This document shows, in pieces, positions 40,706 to 52,953 of a stretch of 64,000 nucleotides of DNA. The stretch is from Conchocele bisecta (taxonomy: Eukaryota; Mollusca; Bivalvia; Lucinida; Thyasiridae): contig CM055271.1 of assembly GCA_029237695.1 (NCBI GenBank), forward strand, positions 32,174,462 to 32,238,461. Direction: 5' to 3'. The translations under genes and the position numbers were made by a program. Numbering within the stretch: position 1 is the stretch's first letter; each line of letters begins with the position of its first letter. Under the pieces are notes generated by a model. It did not search any database. It had not been told where the DNA came from and worked only from the letters and a program-made list of their open reading frames with translations.

Positions 40706-40825
40706 TAGGTCGAAATGTTCAGCATAGAACCAAAACAGTAACGTAACGTATGATACAAGCCATGTGATGTGTACCCAAGAAGTTGTGCGATATCTGATAG
40801 AAAGCATTTACAAAATTAACGATAT

Positions 40826-40852
40826 ATACCGTAAATGACGTCGGAAGTTGAC
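40826..40852 (-). repeat. Dispersed 28-bp motif, copy 3
   Basis: The minus strand reads CGTCAACTTCCGACGTCATT then TACGGTAT. See 1161. Confidence 0.45.
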
Positions 40853-40925
40853 GAATGTTCAGGGAAAATTGCGCATTCGCTGTGCCTGGTAGTGTATACA
40901 TGGTGTTCGCAACTATCCAGGGAGC

Positions 40926-41150
40926 CGTTTCACTAAACTTCGTACGACTAAAATGTTCGTAAGTGCAAAATTATGATATTCTGTAAATTTCACATTAACA
41001 TGTTTCCTTGTAAACAATTATTGGATTTACATTTATTGAGCATAGGCTGCATATGCAGCCTATGTTCAATAAATGTAAATCCATCAATTGAAATTTCCAG
41101 ACGATCCTAAATTTGCACTTACGAACATTTTACGAAGTTTAAGTGAAACT
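40926..41150. mobile_element. Fold-back MITE beside a 5' splice site
   Basis: TIRs GTTTCACTAAACTTCGTA and TACGAAGTTTAAGTGAAAC. The central palindrome is built on TTTACATTTATTGA, with GGCTGCATATGCAGCC at the centre. Its right end is about 11 nt from the predicted donor of the exon at 41167. Confidence 0.75.
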
Positions 41151-41166
41151 GCCGCCAACAACATAC

Positions 41167-41324
41167 CCAGCAATCGAGAAATAGTTGAACGGGCGCTGTG
41201 CTAGATCTGGGTACGACGACTCCATGATCCTAGTCACGTCGAACCAGTCGGTCAGCGTACTTCCGGTGCCGTTAAATACAACATAGAGGACTTCCACACC
41301 GCCTTTGTAATAGGAGAATTTCAC
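41167..41324 (-). CDS. Host gene exon (secreted-protein family, downstream exon)
   Basis: On the minus strand a good acceptor (TGTTTGTTGCAG) precedes GTG at 41324. The exon reads VKFSYYKGGVEVLYVVFNGT, then STLTDWFDVTRIMESSYPDL, and ends in YFSIAG at the donor GG|GTATGT (41166). Start phase 0 matches the end of the exon at 50405-50586. I recall the pattern FNGTGS..TDWF...R...S.Y.DL....NYFSI.G in uncharacterised secreted invertebrate proteins, often from bivalves. No further downstream exon was recognised to the left; the Polinton lies about 2.9 kb further on and may sit in another intron of this gene. Confidence 0.5.
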
Positions 41325-41399
41325 CTGCAACAAACACGGACACTTAGGTATGTACCGAACTAGTGCCACACTCGGCGCCGGCGTAAACTGCACCAGTTT

Positions 41400-41744
41400 C
41401 CTGACGTATTCTCACTAAGCTCTACTTAGAGGTTTCGTATATACGCATTGTTCGTCTATTAACCGGCGCAAGAAATTTGCTAGGCGAAAATGTCTGTATC
41501 AATATCTTCTGCATGTAGCTGAATTGGAATTCGTCACGAATCCGGTGCCTACATGTATTTCGACGTGAAACAGTTTACGGTGGGGCTGCGGACCGAGAAC
41601 AAAATGCAGGCATTGACAATGCTTAACATTTATCCCGTCAACACAGTGCGTATATGCCGTGAAACACAGTGCCGTGAAACATTTTTGATATCCAGCCAAT
41701 ACTATTTTTGCATTTTAAAGCCATTTTTAGGTGTTGACGGGATA
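41400..41744. other. Intronic, nothing recognised
   Basis: Non-coding between the exon at 41167-41324 and the fold-back at 41745. Confidence 0.4.
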
Positions 41745-41896
41745 AATAGAATAGTAGGTTAGTGCCGTGAATGGGAAAAAATATCTGGCGCTGCACGGAA
41801 ACGGGATGTGCTCGGCAGAGCCTCGCCCATCCCGTTTCCTTAGCCTTGCCAGACATTTTTTCCCATTCATGGCACTAACGTACTATTCTCTATATA
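41745..41896. mobile_element. Fold-back element (GTGCCGTGAATGGGAAAA family), complete
   Basis: Left AATAGAATAGTAGGTTAGTG, right CACTAACGTACTATTCTCTA. Inner arms AAACGGGATG and CATCCCGTTT. Arms are about 70 bp. Partial copies at 19629 and 40619. Confidence 0.75.
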
Positions 41897-42028
41897 TCTA
41901 GTTGCACGTTGACCATATTTGTTGTATCAGTCAATTCGAATGATACAACTAAGTTGAATGACGTTACTTGACACCACGGAATTATTGTAGTGCAAAAAAA
42001 CACAACGCAAGTGTCTCCATCACGTTCA

Positions 42029-42263
42029 TTAACCCTTTCACCCCTAAGTAACTGGAATGGATTTTTATATGTTAATTTCTGGACCAATCCAATTGTCACA
42101 AAATTATTTTCAGACTGGTCCATTTGTGAAAAGGGGGTGTTTGTGTTCTCAAAAATTACTTGCAAAAAGTGCAGATGCTGATGATACGGCTCGTCACGAG
42201 CTCATCTGGATCTACACTATTTGCCAATACCACTATACAGGCCTGTGGTGTTGAAAGGGTTAA
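42029..42263. mobile_element. MITE (TTAACCCTTTCA family), intact
   Basis: Ends TTAACCCTTTCACCCCTAAG and GGTGTTGAAAGGGTTAA. Contains TCTGGATCTACAC and GAAAAGGGGGTGTT as in the 2.2- and 4.6-kb copies. Confidence 0.75.
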
Positions 42264-42309
42264 AGAAAATAACATACAAACTTCACAATTCATAAAGTAC
42301 ATATACATA

Positions 42310-42525
42310 GGCGGCGGAAGCCGAACATTATTGGGGGGGGACCAATGTTGAGGGCCCGATAGCGCTAGGGGGGTCGGGGGGGGTGGGGCGGAAATATTTG
42401 AAATCCAAGTGGTGTGAAACGCCATTTCCTGCATTCTCAGTAAAGTTCCCAGCAAAGTTCCCAGTACTCATGATTACACAAATATATTAGAATAAAAAAT
42501 ACCCCCCCCCCACTTCCGCCGCCCC
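42310..42525. mobile_element. Short MITE with GGCGGCGGAAG termini
   Basis: GGCGGCGGAAG at the left and CTTCCGCCGCCCC at the right, with poly-G and poly-C runs just inside. Confidence 0.6.
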
Positions 42526-42653
42526 TGATATAGAGGATCTCAAACGAGTTTCCATTGATATGACATTTATGGAACGAGTCGGGCACAATTTATGCACCGA
42601 GCCCCAGATATCAAATGGATTTCAATCACGTGCACACAGTGGTTTGGTTGCTT

Positions 42654-43233
42654 AAGCGGCCCTCACATATCAGCCGGCGTCCGCGCCATTTTTCTAATCG
42701 CAAGAGTCGCCGGGAGATTTAGAGCCCGTGGATGAATCGGGCGAATTTCATGTCTGCGACGTGTGCCCTCGCGGGGTGCCCTTTGAACATTGTTTCGCAG
42801 TGGAGACAGTGCGCCCGCTAGGGCGTCGGCCGGACGCCGCTAGATATTCTGGCGAGCGCCGGCTGATCAAAGAACTGATCGGTAGGCGTCCTGGCGGTAT
42901 CCGTGAGGGGGCCGTGAGGCTATCGTAGTGTGGCCGTGAGGGGCCCATGAAAATCTCATGAAAATCCGCCAGATCACTGGTCGGTTTCCGGCAGGCCGCC
43001 TGGCGGGGCCCTAGCGACGTGTCTACGGGCTTGCCACGACCTAAAATCGCGTTTGGAAAATCGCAGATTTGGCAGACAGGTTTTCACGCCCGCGGCATTC
43101 GTGCGACCTCTAAAAATCGCAGCGGAACCCGTAGAAATCGGGCAGCGTCCGGCCGGATGCCTTGCGAAAGTGCCCTTTTTTGGCCCGTTTTAGGTGTCGC
43201 GCGGGCGCCGCGACCGATATGTGAGGGCCGCTT
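42654..43233. mobile_element. GC-rich MITE with AAGCGGCCCTCACATATC termini
   Basis: Perfect 18-bp TIR AAGCGGCCCTCACATATC at both ends. About 580 bp, strongly GC- and CpG-rich against AT-rich surroundings. ORFs inside (66-79 aa) have no recognisable domain. I could not define a target duplication. Confidence 0.75.
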
Positions 43234-43530
43234 TACTGGAGACGTCATTTTCCATTAGCCAACTAAATCACTGCGTGTCACGTGATTCGATATTTTCAAA
43301 GATGGCCGCTAATATTTATCGATATTAGTCCGTCGTCAATTGTTCTCAGTTGGGAATTTCGTGAACTTTTTGTTTTGATGACATAATCTTTATCCATATA
43401 ACATTTGAAAAAGAATAAGACATCGCGCCAATTATTACGTATTTTGGACGCTCTTTCTTGTTCACAAGTGACATACCTCATTTTCCAAACACCATAATCT
43501 CGAACAAATTATACAGTAATCGTGCTTATA
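43234..43530. other. Non-coding stretch
   Basis: No gene; one AAAGATGGCCGC word near 43299. Confidence 0.4.
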
Positions 43531-44245
43531 TTAAAGGTACATGCCCACGCAGTAGGCACAACATGTTCTTTATAGGAATTAAATAAGTGTGTAATTATGT
43601 CACTATTCCACCAGTTCTAAAAATTACGAGTGCTCGCTATACAAATATAATCATTTATTAATTATCAATTTACTGTTAGCGACGCGCGGCGGTAACAGTC
43701 TATTTTGATAATGTGCGGGGATGACGACTTTCACATCACGGCTTGCGGTGCGCATGCGCAGTATACTACGCGCGCCAGTAGGCTTCCCAATATGTAAACA
43801 AGAATATCAACATGTCGAAACGTCCAGGACGGATTGTATGAAACAGCGTCGGCCAAAAGAAAGGCGAAATGTCTGAGGGACAGGCAGTACAGAGAGAGAG
43901 AGTGGTTAATATTGGCGACCAGATCACCAAATGGAAAGAGTTACGTGGAGATTTAGATTTGGACTCGAATAGAGATTTTTCTTCTCAACTTCCGATACTT
44001 CACTGCGCATGTCTAAGATGTGATATGATTGACCGTGTCACGTGACGCGTATTGGTAAAAATAGCACGAGGTCGGAAAATACCCTTTCTGGTCGCGGCAT
44101 ATAAAATGCGATTTAACACCAATTAACACGCGCCGTATAATTAAAAATAACTCGTTAGTGGGTAGACATATGGCTCATATAAGGCATGACAGAAAATTAA
44201 AAGTTGTAGTACAGTGTAACCTGCTGCGTGGGCATGTACCTTTAA
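43531..44245. mobile_element. TTAA-flanked MITE, copy 2
   Basis: TTAA at both ends and TIR AGGTACATGCCCACGCAGTA / TGCTGCGTGGGCATGTACCT. It shares subterminal sequence with 18496-19000. The middle contains GTGCGCATGCGCAGTATAC, an NRF1-like palindrome. Confidence 0.75.
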
Positions 44246-47200
44246 GAACATATATATCTGATATTAGTGAACCTTACAATATACCTTTGTCAAAGTCTGT
44301 TATAATGCCCCACCCAAACTAGTTTAATGATAGAGCAATGCCTGCATATCTAAGTGTACATGTCTCTAATGGTTGAGAGCTATGACTTTCATGCATGTCT
44401 CCCTATAAGTGCAACAAGATAAACTGTTGGATAGACGTTGGTAACCAGGTTACGAATTACAAATTGACGTACATGTAATGTATCATGTATTCACAAAATT
44501 ATGCACTATTGTTGTCCTAAAATGCGTATAAACATGTGTTGATTCGATATAAAAACACATATCCTGACAGTCATGAATAATAACTATAATACCGCAAATG
44601 ACGACATTTCAGTTCCCTCTATACGTGACGAGCATATGGCAATATAGATTTCAAAATTTCGAAATGAACATGTACTATATGTATTGTGTGTATTTAAATG
44701 CTGACATTTGAACACGTGCATTCTTTATTAAGCTTCTACAATAACGCAGATTGATTGTTTCTGTCAATAAAATAAGCAACAAACAACGCCATAAGTCATG
44801 CGATTTATAGAACTTAAACATTTATTTCTTTTTCTGCAGTTAAAGTAAGTACCTTTGCACACAATTGAAAGGTTAGCTGACGTTAAATTCGAATACGAGG
44901 ATATTACCAATTACATTGCTTTGCTGGTTACTATTGCGATAGTTCTTCGAATTATTAATATGAAATGTATTGCGTTACATAATTTAAGATCTCATCTGGT
45001 ATATGAATAATAAGGACATAGCTAGCTGTAATGCATATTGAATTATTGCATTCTTTCTGACATTCCAGTTGGTTATCAATGTTTGGCTTACAGGTTGCAG
45101 TCTTTTGATTAATTGAAGTAAAATGTATAATGCTAATTCAACGTGCGTACAAATTTATATCGGTCATGCTGTATTTAATGCTCATATATTAATTATCAAA
45201 CGAGTGACTTCTAAAGAGACACAGATAGTATATGCCTACGCATAGTATTGCTATATTATTTCCAAATGTTATCTTTATTAACAGACATCCACTCGACACC
45301 AGTATTCCATTAACATGTATATTCATGACATACAATTGAGTTCACATATTATTCAATTACTGTCAGACAGTCATATTTCCTACCCGGTAGAGACGCTAAG
45401 CATGGCCTCTTGAAGCTACATGCAATATGACATTGAATTGTTGTAATAAACAAAACATATAAATTATCCCCGGTTATGTCACGCTGATTTAACCATTCTT
45501 CTTAGCTAACATATTTCCAGTAGTTCAGCCTAATGTGGTAAACTACCATGTCACAATTAAACCAAATCATTTTTAGTCAATGTCTATTTTTTACATATTC
45601 AATAAAACTGGGGAACTTCCGAAACATCCACATATAATATAGCGGTCCTCTGATTCAAGTGTGAACTATGTACTCCAATATTAAAGATCAGCTGTCCTCT
45701 GACATATGTTTGCAGTTGTTATAACATGAACAATATAACATTTAATCACCTTGCATTATAGAGGTTTTACGATATAATATGTACAATTAAAGGTAATGGT
45801 ATCATGTTTATGTGTTATAACAAGGAGTTTGCTGACATTACTTTGTGGCAGTATATAAATATTTTCAAGACACAGGGCCAGGGTAGCATGCGTGAAGATC
45901 ATGTAAATGGCTACATATTGTATAAATATATTATGTATGACCGGGTTAGCACAACAGAGCATTGCATATCATTTATAAATCTCAAGACATTACTAAGTAG
46001 CATACAAATGCAAATGGACAACTTCCAGTAAATGAAATATATTTTAAATTTGTTTGCCTAATTTCCGATCCTTGGTATTAGCTAATTCTCGAGGATCAGA
46101 GTGGATTTCACATATATAGGACACTTAATATCCGAACCCGTGAACATCTAGTACTGAATAACTCGTTGATACCAGCTACTCGCTTGATAATTGACATGTG
46201 CTATGCACCACATTGGTATACACCGACTGTACTTCATTATCGTTTGTTTTGTTACTGGGATTCGCATACATGTGTTACACATAGAGACGTCATGGTGTGA
46301 CAGCCATGGATTTCTTTTTTTTTATTGTCTTTCTTCCTGACCAATGTCGATCCTTATCACACTCGTGCAACTTTATACAAATCTAGATCATACATGTATG
46401 TACATTGTATAGAATACCCTAATCATTCTGAATACTATATTCTGTTCTGGAATGATTAGTGCATGTGATTCTAGATTACTGTTGATTGAACATTGCAAAT
46501 TCCATGCCAGGTTTTGGTTACCTGCTTAAATGTTCATTGCGGCTGCTGCAAGCACCGTGATAAAATAATAGTACATGTACAAATTTCTGTTTATTGAAGC
46601 TTACTGATGGTCAGCATTGTTCGCTAGACTTATTTATTATTTACTACAGTGAATATTATTACTGGTTCCAAATATATCGACTGTGTATGTGTGATGAGAG
46701 ACATAATATAGTATACTGAACCGAAAAAGTAACGCTACATACATAAGTATACTATGATATTATCAATTGTATAACCGCGTTCTATTACAATTGCATATGT
46801 TATTGTTGGTATAACATCCCTCTATAACCATATGAACCACTGTATTGTTAACTGGAGTAATGTGCTCTGTGTGTGTCGTTGAATACCATGGAGGTCGAAA
46901 CAATCACTTGCAAGTTTCAGTTTCTAGCACAAACTTGTGTGGAATTCATTAACATTGAACTTTATCTACGCGTTGGCCCAAACAAACGACATATAGCACG
47001 TTGTGGGATGTGTTCCACCAGTCACTGACACGTGTCTGACACAAATATAACGTCTCTGGCTGTTGGCGTCGTTGACTTAAGTGTCGTGTCTATCCAATAA
47101 TCTCGAAAGTACCCCAAAAAGATACTCATCCGTTTGATGTAGCAGAAATCATAATTTGTCGGAACATCTTACTGTACTCCACCAACGAATGCATGTCCGT

Positions 47201-47700
47201 ACGTGTGACGTGTGTAACGTGGCCATACCAACCGTCGACGTCAATGACTTTGTATCAAATATGAAACTTTGATTTCATGTCTTGTTTGCCTACCAGTATG
47301 ACGTATGCAAATGCTTTCTGCCTTTTTTTTAGCAAATACACGACGTCAACTACGATTGAAAACGTTTCTTGACCCGCTGTTACAGAATGGAAGTAATTAC
47401 AAAATCATGTAATACATATCCATCTGCCTGTTCCCAGCGCCAACAAACACGGTCGTCCTTTAGGTAGGAAATGTAAAACGTTCACGCAATGCCCCTTGAG
47501 CCTTGCTATAGTCGTCCAAAGAACACCCTAAACTGGTGTGACAAAATGTTGTCAAATCCGATTGACGCATGCCAATCGCATGTCAGTGCTGATTGTTTTC
47601 TATCAGTGACAGTGTCCATGTCATTACAGTTTCAATGATATTGATGTTTTTCCAATCATACACAATATTCTTATTCGAATCCACAATATTGGTACTTTAA
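44246..47700. other. Long non-coding intron segment
   Basis: About 3.4 kb, AT-rich, inside the predicted 9-kb intron. No exon, RNA gene or repeat that I can define. Confidence 0.5.
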
Positions 47701-48900
47701 ACAAGAGGGCCATGATGGCCCTAATTCGCTCACCTGACTCTATGAACACCAGAGGAGAATGTGACATTGAGTTCATATGTGTTTTAAAAAAGTTGTGCTA
47801 TTTTTAGATGGCGGTCATCTTGGATTAAGCGATGACTCTCATTTTACCAAATCTGAAAATGCTTCACCCAAGGATCTTAACTTACTATGAAGTTTGGCCA
47901 GAATCGGCAATGTGGTTCCTGAGAAAAAGACGTTCAAAATCTCGAATAAATGGACCGTTTGGAGGCCATCATGGATGACATAATCATCCGATTCCGACAA
48001 ATATTGCACCAGAGCAATCGCCTCATCGATACCTTCAATTTGATATACGACATGAGCATATTTATCCAAAATAAAATTTGACCCCACGGGCCACGCCCAC
48101 TTTGACCTCTGTGTCACCATTTTAACAATTTTGAAAGAGCATTGTACATCGATCATTCCTACCAAGTTTCGTCGAAATCCGGCTGGCGGTTCATGAGAAG
48201 AAGATTTTTTAAGAATTTATGCTATTTTTAGATGGCGGCCATCTTGGATTAGCAATAACCTCCATTTTAACAATTCTGAAGAGGCTTCACCCATGGACCA
48301 TAACTTTTAAGTTTGGCTACCATGGGCCAAGCAGTTCATGTGAAGAATAATTTTGAAATCTCTAATAAAAGAACGACATTTTCACCTTTCGGCGGCCATC
48401 TTGGATGACAGAACCATCCGATTTCGACAAAAAAATGCACCAGAGTGATCGCCTCATTGATACCTTCGATTTGATATATAACATAACCATATTCGGTCAA
48501 AAATAAAACTTGACCCCAATTTGACCCCATGGCCCACGCCCATTTTTGACCCCGGGGTCACCATTTTTAGAACGTTAGAAGAGCATTGAGCATCGATCAT
48601 TCCTACCAAGTTTTGTCGAAATCTGGTTGGCGGTTTTTGAGAAGAAGATTTTTGAAGAATTTGTGCTATTTTTAGACGGCGGCCATCTTGGATTACGTGA
48701 TGACGTTATTTTAACCATTTTGTAATCCCCCTACCTAAGGACCATGACCATGAAGTTTGGTGACTATATGCCGAATGGTTACCGAGGAGAAGACGTTTGA
48801 CAATGTTCAAGGACGACGACGGACGACGACGACGGACGACAGACGACGGACACATTGCGGTAACAATAGCTCACATGAGCTTCGCTCAGGTGAGCTAAAA
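47701..48900 (+). mobile_element. Non-autonomous repeat with internal 430-bp units
   Basis: Begins ACAAGAGGGCCATGATGGCC with a short hairpin, then TTCGCTCACCTGA. Ends in a GGACGACGAC-rich tract, then AGCTCACATGAGCTTCGCTC and AGGTGAGCTAAAA (terminal hairpin). Three internal units each start GCTATTTTTAGATGGCGGCC (or close), near 47798, 48228 and 48664. The head resembles a repeat type I recall from bivalve genomes. ORFs inside are translations of the units. Confidence 0.7.
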
Positions 48901-50261
48901 GGTGCTACTTGACACCATTAGACGGAAAACAACTTGTTTTACATGTTTTCCTACCGCCAGCCCAAAATAAACATACATTTCTTGTCGGTAAAATTATTCG
49001 TGCGAGTCGGCCCGTCTCAGAATATACACGGATTGTGAACATTAATGCACATAATTCAAATGTTAGGAATTTGAAAACTGTAGCGTTTCTTTATTTGTTC
49101 AGTATATATACTTAACATTGTTTGTGTTGTTGATACCATACTACACATAGAGTTGCTATCACATCTTAGTGCGTATAGGCTATCACCCAGTTTCACCTCT
49201 TGTATTGTACGACATATACAGTAAATACTATGACAGAAACACTAATAAATATGGTGCAAAGCGTTCTAAAGACAAGTGTCTACAGCGTGCTACAATATAT
49301 TTTCCTGTACACTATGCACCAAACTAGGCATCTGAGATATTCAAAACACAATACCGATGTTATCAATTGATATACAGACGTTTAATACATTCATTTTAGA
49401 CTGTTTCCTTCCTCAGATATACACATTTATACATATATACATACTTACTTATCTTTTGATTGGTCTCTTTATAACTTATGAAGTACATTCCAACAGTATA
49501 ATATAAGCTTTGATAGTGTTATAATACAATGTGAGTAGTCACATTGTGTCTAATGGTATGTGTGATGAAGCTTACACATTTATTTGTACCACTAATCGAG
49601 ACAAAATAGTCGAATGTTCGCGGGTACTCCGGTTTCCTCATACACAACTGATAAATAAGTATATAGGTTCACAGGAGGAATATCAGCTGTGTACATATAT
49701 AGTCATGTCATGATCGTTGGATAGTATATATGTATCATATAAAACCGTATATTGTCATATACCAATGGAATCATGACGTCATAGATAATTTGCATATATA
49801 TGTGCAAAGGAATTTCACAAGGAAGCTAAAATCAAGACAATTGACGACTGACTATATGAGGAATTGAATGTGTTTGATTTTAAAAAGCGAATTTATGTTT
49901 TTGAGATGTATATACATGTATTAGCAAGTGTAAAATATATGCGCTGTAACACGTTGTATAGGCGAGTATGAATTTATGACTTCGTGTGGGATTTCATACA
50001 ACGGTGTCGAATGCTAGTTTTGTACCTTTCATAATTTTTAATCTTCAGACACGGGCGCATTTGAATTGTTTTGTACATTGTTCAGAAAGATTGTTCATGT
50101 ATATACAAACAATAATTGACCACCCAAGGCACGCTAGAATCACCTGCGATTGTGAAAATGAAAATATTTACAGAAACTATGATATATTTTTTTGTAAATA
50201 ACGTGGACAAGTGACGAAATGTTCATAGCAAATGTGGAATTCTCATTTGCTCTGACCTTTG
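48901..50261. other. Non-coding intron segment
   Basis: AT-rich, no gene recognised. Confidence 0.5.
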
Positions 50262-50291
50262 CGTCAGCTTTCGACATCATTTATGGGAAAT
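50262..50291 (+). repeat. Dispersed 28-bp motif, copy 4
   Basis: GTCAGCTTTCGACATCATTT then ATGGGAAAT. Followed about 65 bp later by CATGGCCTGTCTCATAT, echoing copy 1. Confidence 0.45.
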
Positions 50292-50404
50292 ATGTATTTA
50301 TTTGTAAATACTTTTCATGAAAAATCGCTCTCATCTTCTTAGATACAACATCACATGGCCTGTCTCATATGTGTAGCTGCTTCATATTGCTCTGTTCTAC
50401 TCGC

Positions 50405-50586
50405 CTTCGTAATTCCAAGAGTCGACCAATCATCCAGCGCTGGATTCCGGTAGTGATCAGTGCACGTGCTGTGCACATCACAGCACGTGACATCATCGGT
50501 TACTGCGGTGTCGCCCAACCAGGCATGATACACGTCACCAACTCCATTGCCGGCCACGCCGCGAAACACGACAAACCATGTTGGCG
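50405..50586 (-). CDS. Host gene exon (secreted-protein family, upstream exon)
   Basis: On the minus strand, acceptor CTTGTTCCAG (50596-50587) precedes an exon coding PTWFVVFRGVAGNGVGDVYH, AWLGDTAVTDDVTCCD, then HYRNPALDDWSTLGITK. It ends at AAG|GCGAGT, a GC donor, at a codon boundary, which joins in frame to VKFSYY of the exon at 41324. The combined reading fits an uncharacterised secreted invertebrate family that I recall. The exon starts in phase 1, so earlier exons (signal peptide) should lie to the right; none was recognised. Confidence 0.5.
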
Positions 50587-50612
50587 CTGGAACAAGTATG
50601 AAACGACAAGTT

Positions 50613-50927
50613 AGGGGCATATCAGGATTTTTTTTTTAAATCTACCATACAAATTTCAAACGTGTTTTCATCATGGCCCTGTGTAAATTGGTTTAATTGA
50701 AGACATTTGACGATACTAGGACCGCTGGGCTGTTTGAAGTTCCGAGTTTCTATCTTGTTGAACGCAACGATATGTATGTACCTATATAGGTGAAAATAGA
50801 AACAACCCAGCGGTCCTAGCATCGTCATATATTTTCAATTAAACCACTTCACACAGGGTCATGATAAGAACATGTTTTTTTTTTATATCTTTTATAGTAT
50901 ATTTTCCAAAATCCTAATATGCCCCTT
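50613..50927. mobile_element. Fold-back MITE just upstream of a splice acceptor
   Basis: TIRs AGGGGCATATCAGGATTTT and AAAATCCTAATATGCCCCT. Inner arms GGACCGCTGGG and CCCAGCGGTCC. It begins about 25 nt upstream (transcript sense) of the acceptor at 50587. Confidence 0.75.
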
Positions 50928-50951
50928 TAATAGTGTGGAACCCGCACATTT

Positions 50952-51165
50952 TCTAGCATACTTAGACTTAGCATCTCATCTCGTTACCAGTAGATATAAT
51001 TTCACCACGAGTTAGCACGACATAGTCAGCCAATGAAAAGGTAGCATCATTGTCAATCAAGATGGCGGCGTAATATCTGCTATTCTATTGACTGATTATG
51101 TCGTTCTAACGAGATGCTATATGTCGTGGGAACGAGATAGCTAAATCGTGGTAACGAGATGTTTA
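50952..51165. repeat. Degenerate repeat with TAACGAGATG words
   Basis: TAGCATCTCATCTCGTTACC at the left. TCTAACGAGATGCTA, GGAACGAGATAGCT and GGTAACGAGATG at the right form a partial inverted arrangement with ACATAGTCAG..CTGATTATGT inside. Likely an old MITE. Confidence 0.5.
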
Positions 51166-52953
51166 TCGGCATAATGTGTATATATTGCAGCGGCCAAATG
51201 TAACAATGTTATATATGAGTGCCCGCTGACTACGATGACGTATAAGTTGACACACAACTACGGTGACACTGTACTGTACATGTGTCATCATTCTCCAGCA
51301 GTTGGTCAAGACCCACGTGAACACTATATGGTCATCGTACTCTTTGCTGCAACGAATTATCATTTTCACCCTATCGGGCCCGCCCGACTGTGGATAACAA
51401 CTCTTTCTTGATATTACATTGAAACGTATTCTCAAACACGCAACCTTCCATTATGCTCATTACAGTTGTATCTGTCTTGTTAGATCTAACATATCTAACA
51501 GACTAAAACGCAAACTCGTTATTAATACGGCGACGAAGTAGCCCGCTTTATGTTACGCGTATATGAAAACTTACCATTCAGTGAAACTAGGTTGAACATA
51601 TGATTGAAAGTGTAAAATTTGTTTTACCATAAACCAAGCAGGAGGTTTTTTTACGATAGGTGGTATTTTACTAATACGGGCGACGAATAATCTGGCCCGA
51701 AGGGCCAAATGCTTCTAAAACAAAATGTAGATAACATCGGAAAGTATATTGAATATAGCTTACGAAGTTACTGCATTTCAAAATATTTGTGTTATCGTTG
51801 AAGACTAAATATGCTTTTATCTCAACGCTGAAGAGAGTCCCCATTGGCGATAATACACGAATACACGAACAGCTTCGGAATTATCCCACTTCCATACACA
51901 GCTTCGGAATTATCCGTACTTCCATACACACACAGATAAATAATATGTTTGTATTTTTATAAACAGTATATATTAACTAGCCGACATCGGTTTTCAAAGA
52001 AATATATTAATAATAATAATAATAATAAAAAATTAGACACAAATTTTACCATCTTCGGAATTCTCCGCTGTTGTAAAAGCCGACAAACCGCGGAACTGTG
52101 CGAATGGGCCGAATGCAGCGAAAGTAACGGAAGGCAGAAACAGTCGTTGTATCTGGGCTATTTTAGTTTTAGCCCGATTTATGCTACATCAGAAAACATA
52201 CTGAATATAGCAGACGAACTATTCTAGTTATTAAATTCAAAAAAGTTTGTGTTGTCCTTAACAACACTCGAGAGACGCTTGAAAATATGCGTTTCAAATT
52301 ATCTGAGTACAAATGCCTTAAATGCGCATTGAATATTTTATGGAAAAACAAAAAGAAAAGAAATTTGCAACCAAATGGTGTTGCATTATGCCGTATTTAT
52401 TTTAATACATCTTTCTCTCTCCCACACCCATGTTGTGTCACGGCATGTGCTGTATTCACAGTCAATGACACAAGTACCTCATACCAACAGCTGAAGTGAA
52501 GCTGTAAGTTAAAATGACACAACTAATACGAAAAATAGTACAAATGTGCTCACAGACCACCAGGGATCTAGAACATAATAACTTCACTGGAAGGACGCAC
52601 CTGGAGAATTCCTATAGCCGTCACGCTGCACTTAGCTTCGCTGATGTGAGTTTAAAAATACCAGACATAATCAAGCGATCCGAGATAATTGGGGAACACG
52701 ATTACCAGAACAAAGTATACATTTCAAGTGTGCGTCTAGTGCACCTGTTGCTGTAGTCCAGGATCCAAACACATCTGAAACAGCACTGGGCTAATCAAAA
52801 GTAAATGTAAACACAATTGATACAATGGGGAAACTGTGTATAACTCTCGAAGTGACAGTCATGCTCAATGATGACTGAGATTGCGAATAATATCACTGAA
52901 GATGCTTAGCCTTGTTATTTATTCTTAAAATGATCGTAAATGTACTAATACAG
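51166..52953. other. Non-coding stretch
   Basis: No gene. Direct repeat ACAGCTTCGGAATTATCC at 51867 and 51898. Weak similarity between about 51730-51830 and 52195-52280 suggests an old duplication. Confidence 0.45.

Noticed and set aside
42728..43258. Arginine/glycine-rich ORFs of 66-79 codons
   Set aside because: Chance open frames in GC-rich MITE DNA on both strands.
47839..48530. 108- and 64-codon minus-strand ORFs
   Set aside because: Translations of the 430-bp units of the repeat at 47701-48900.
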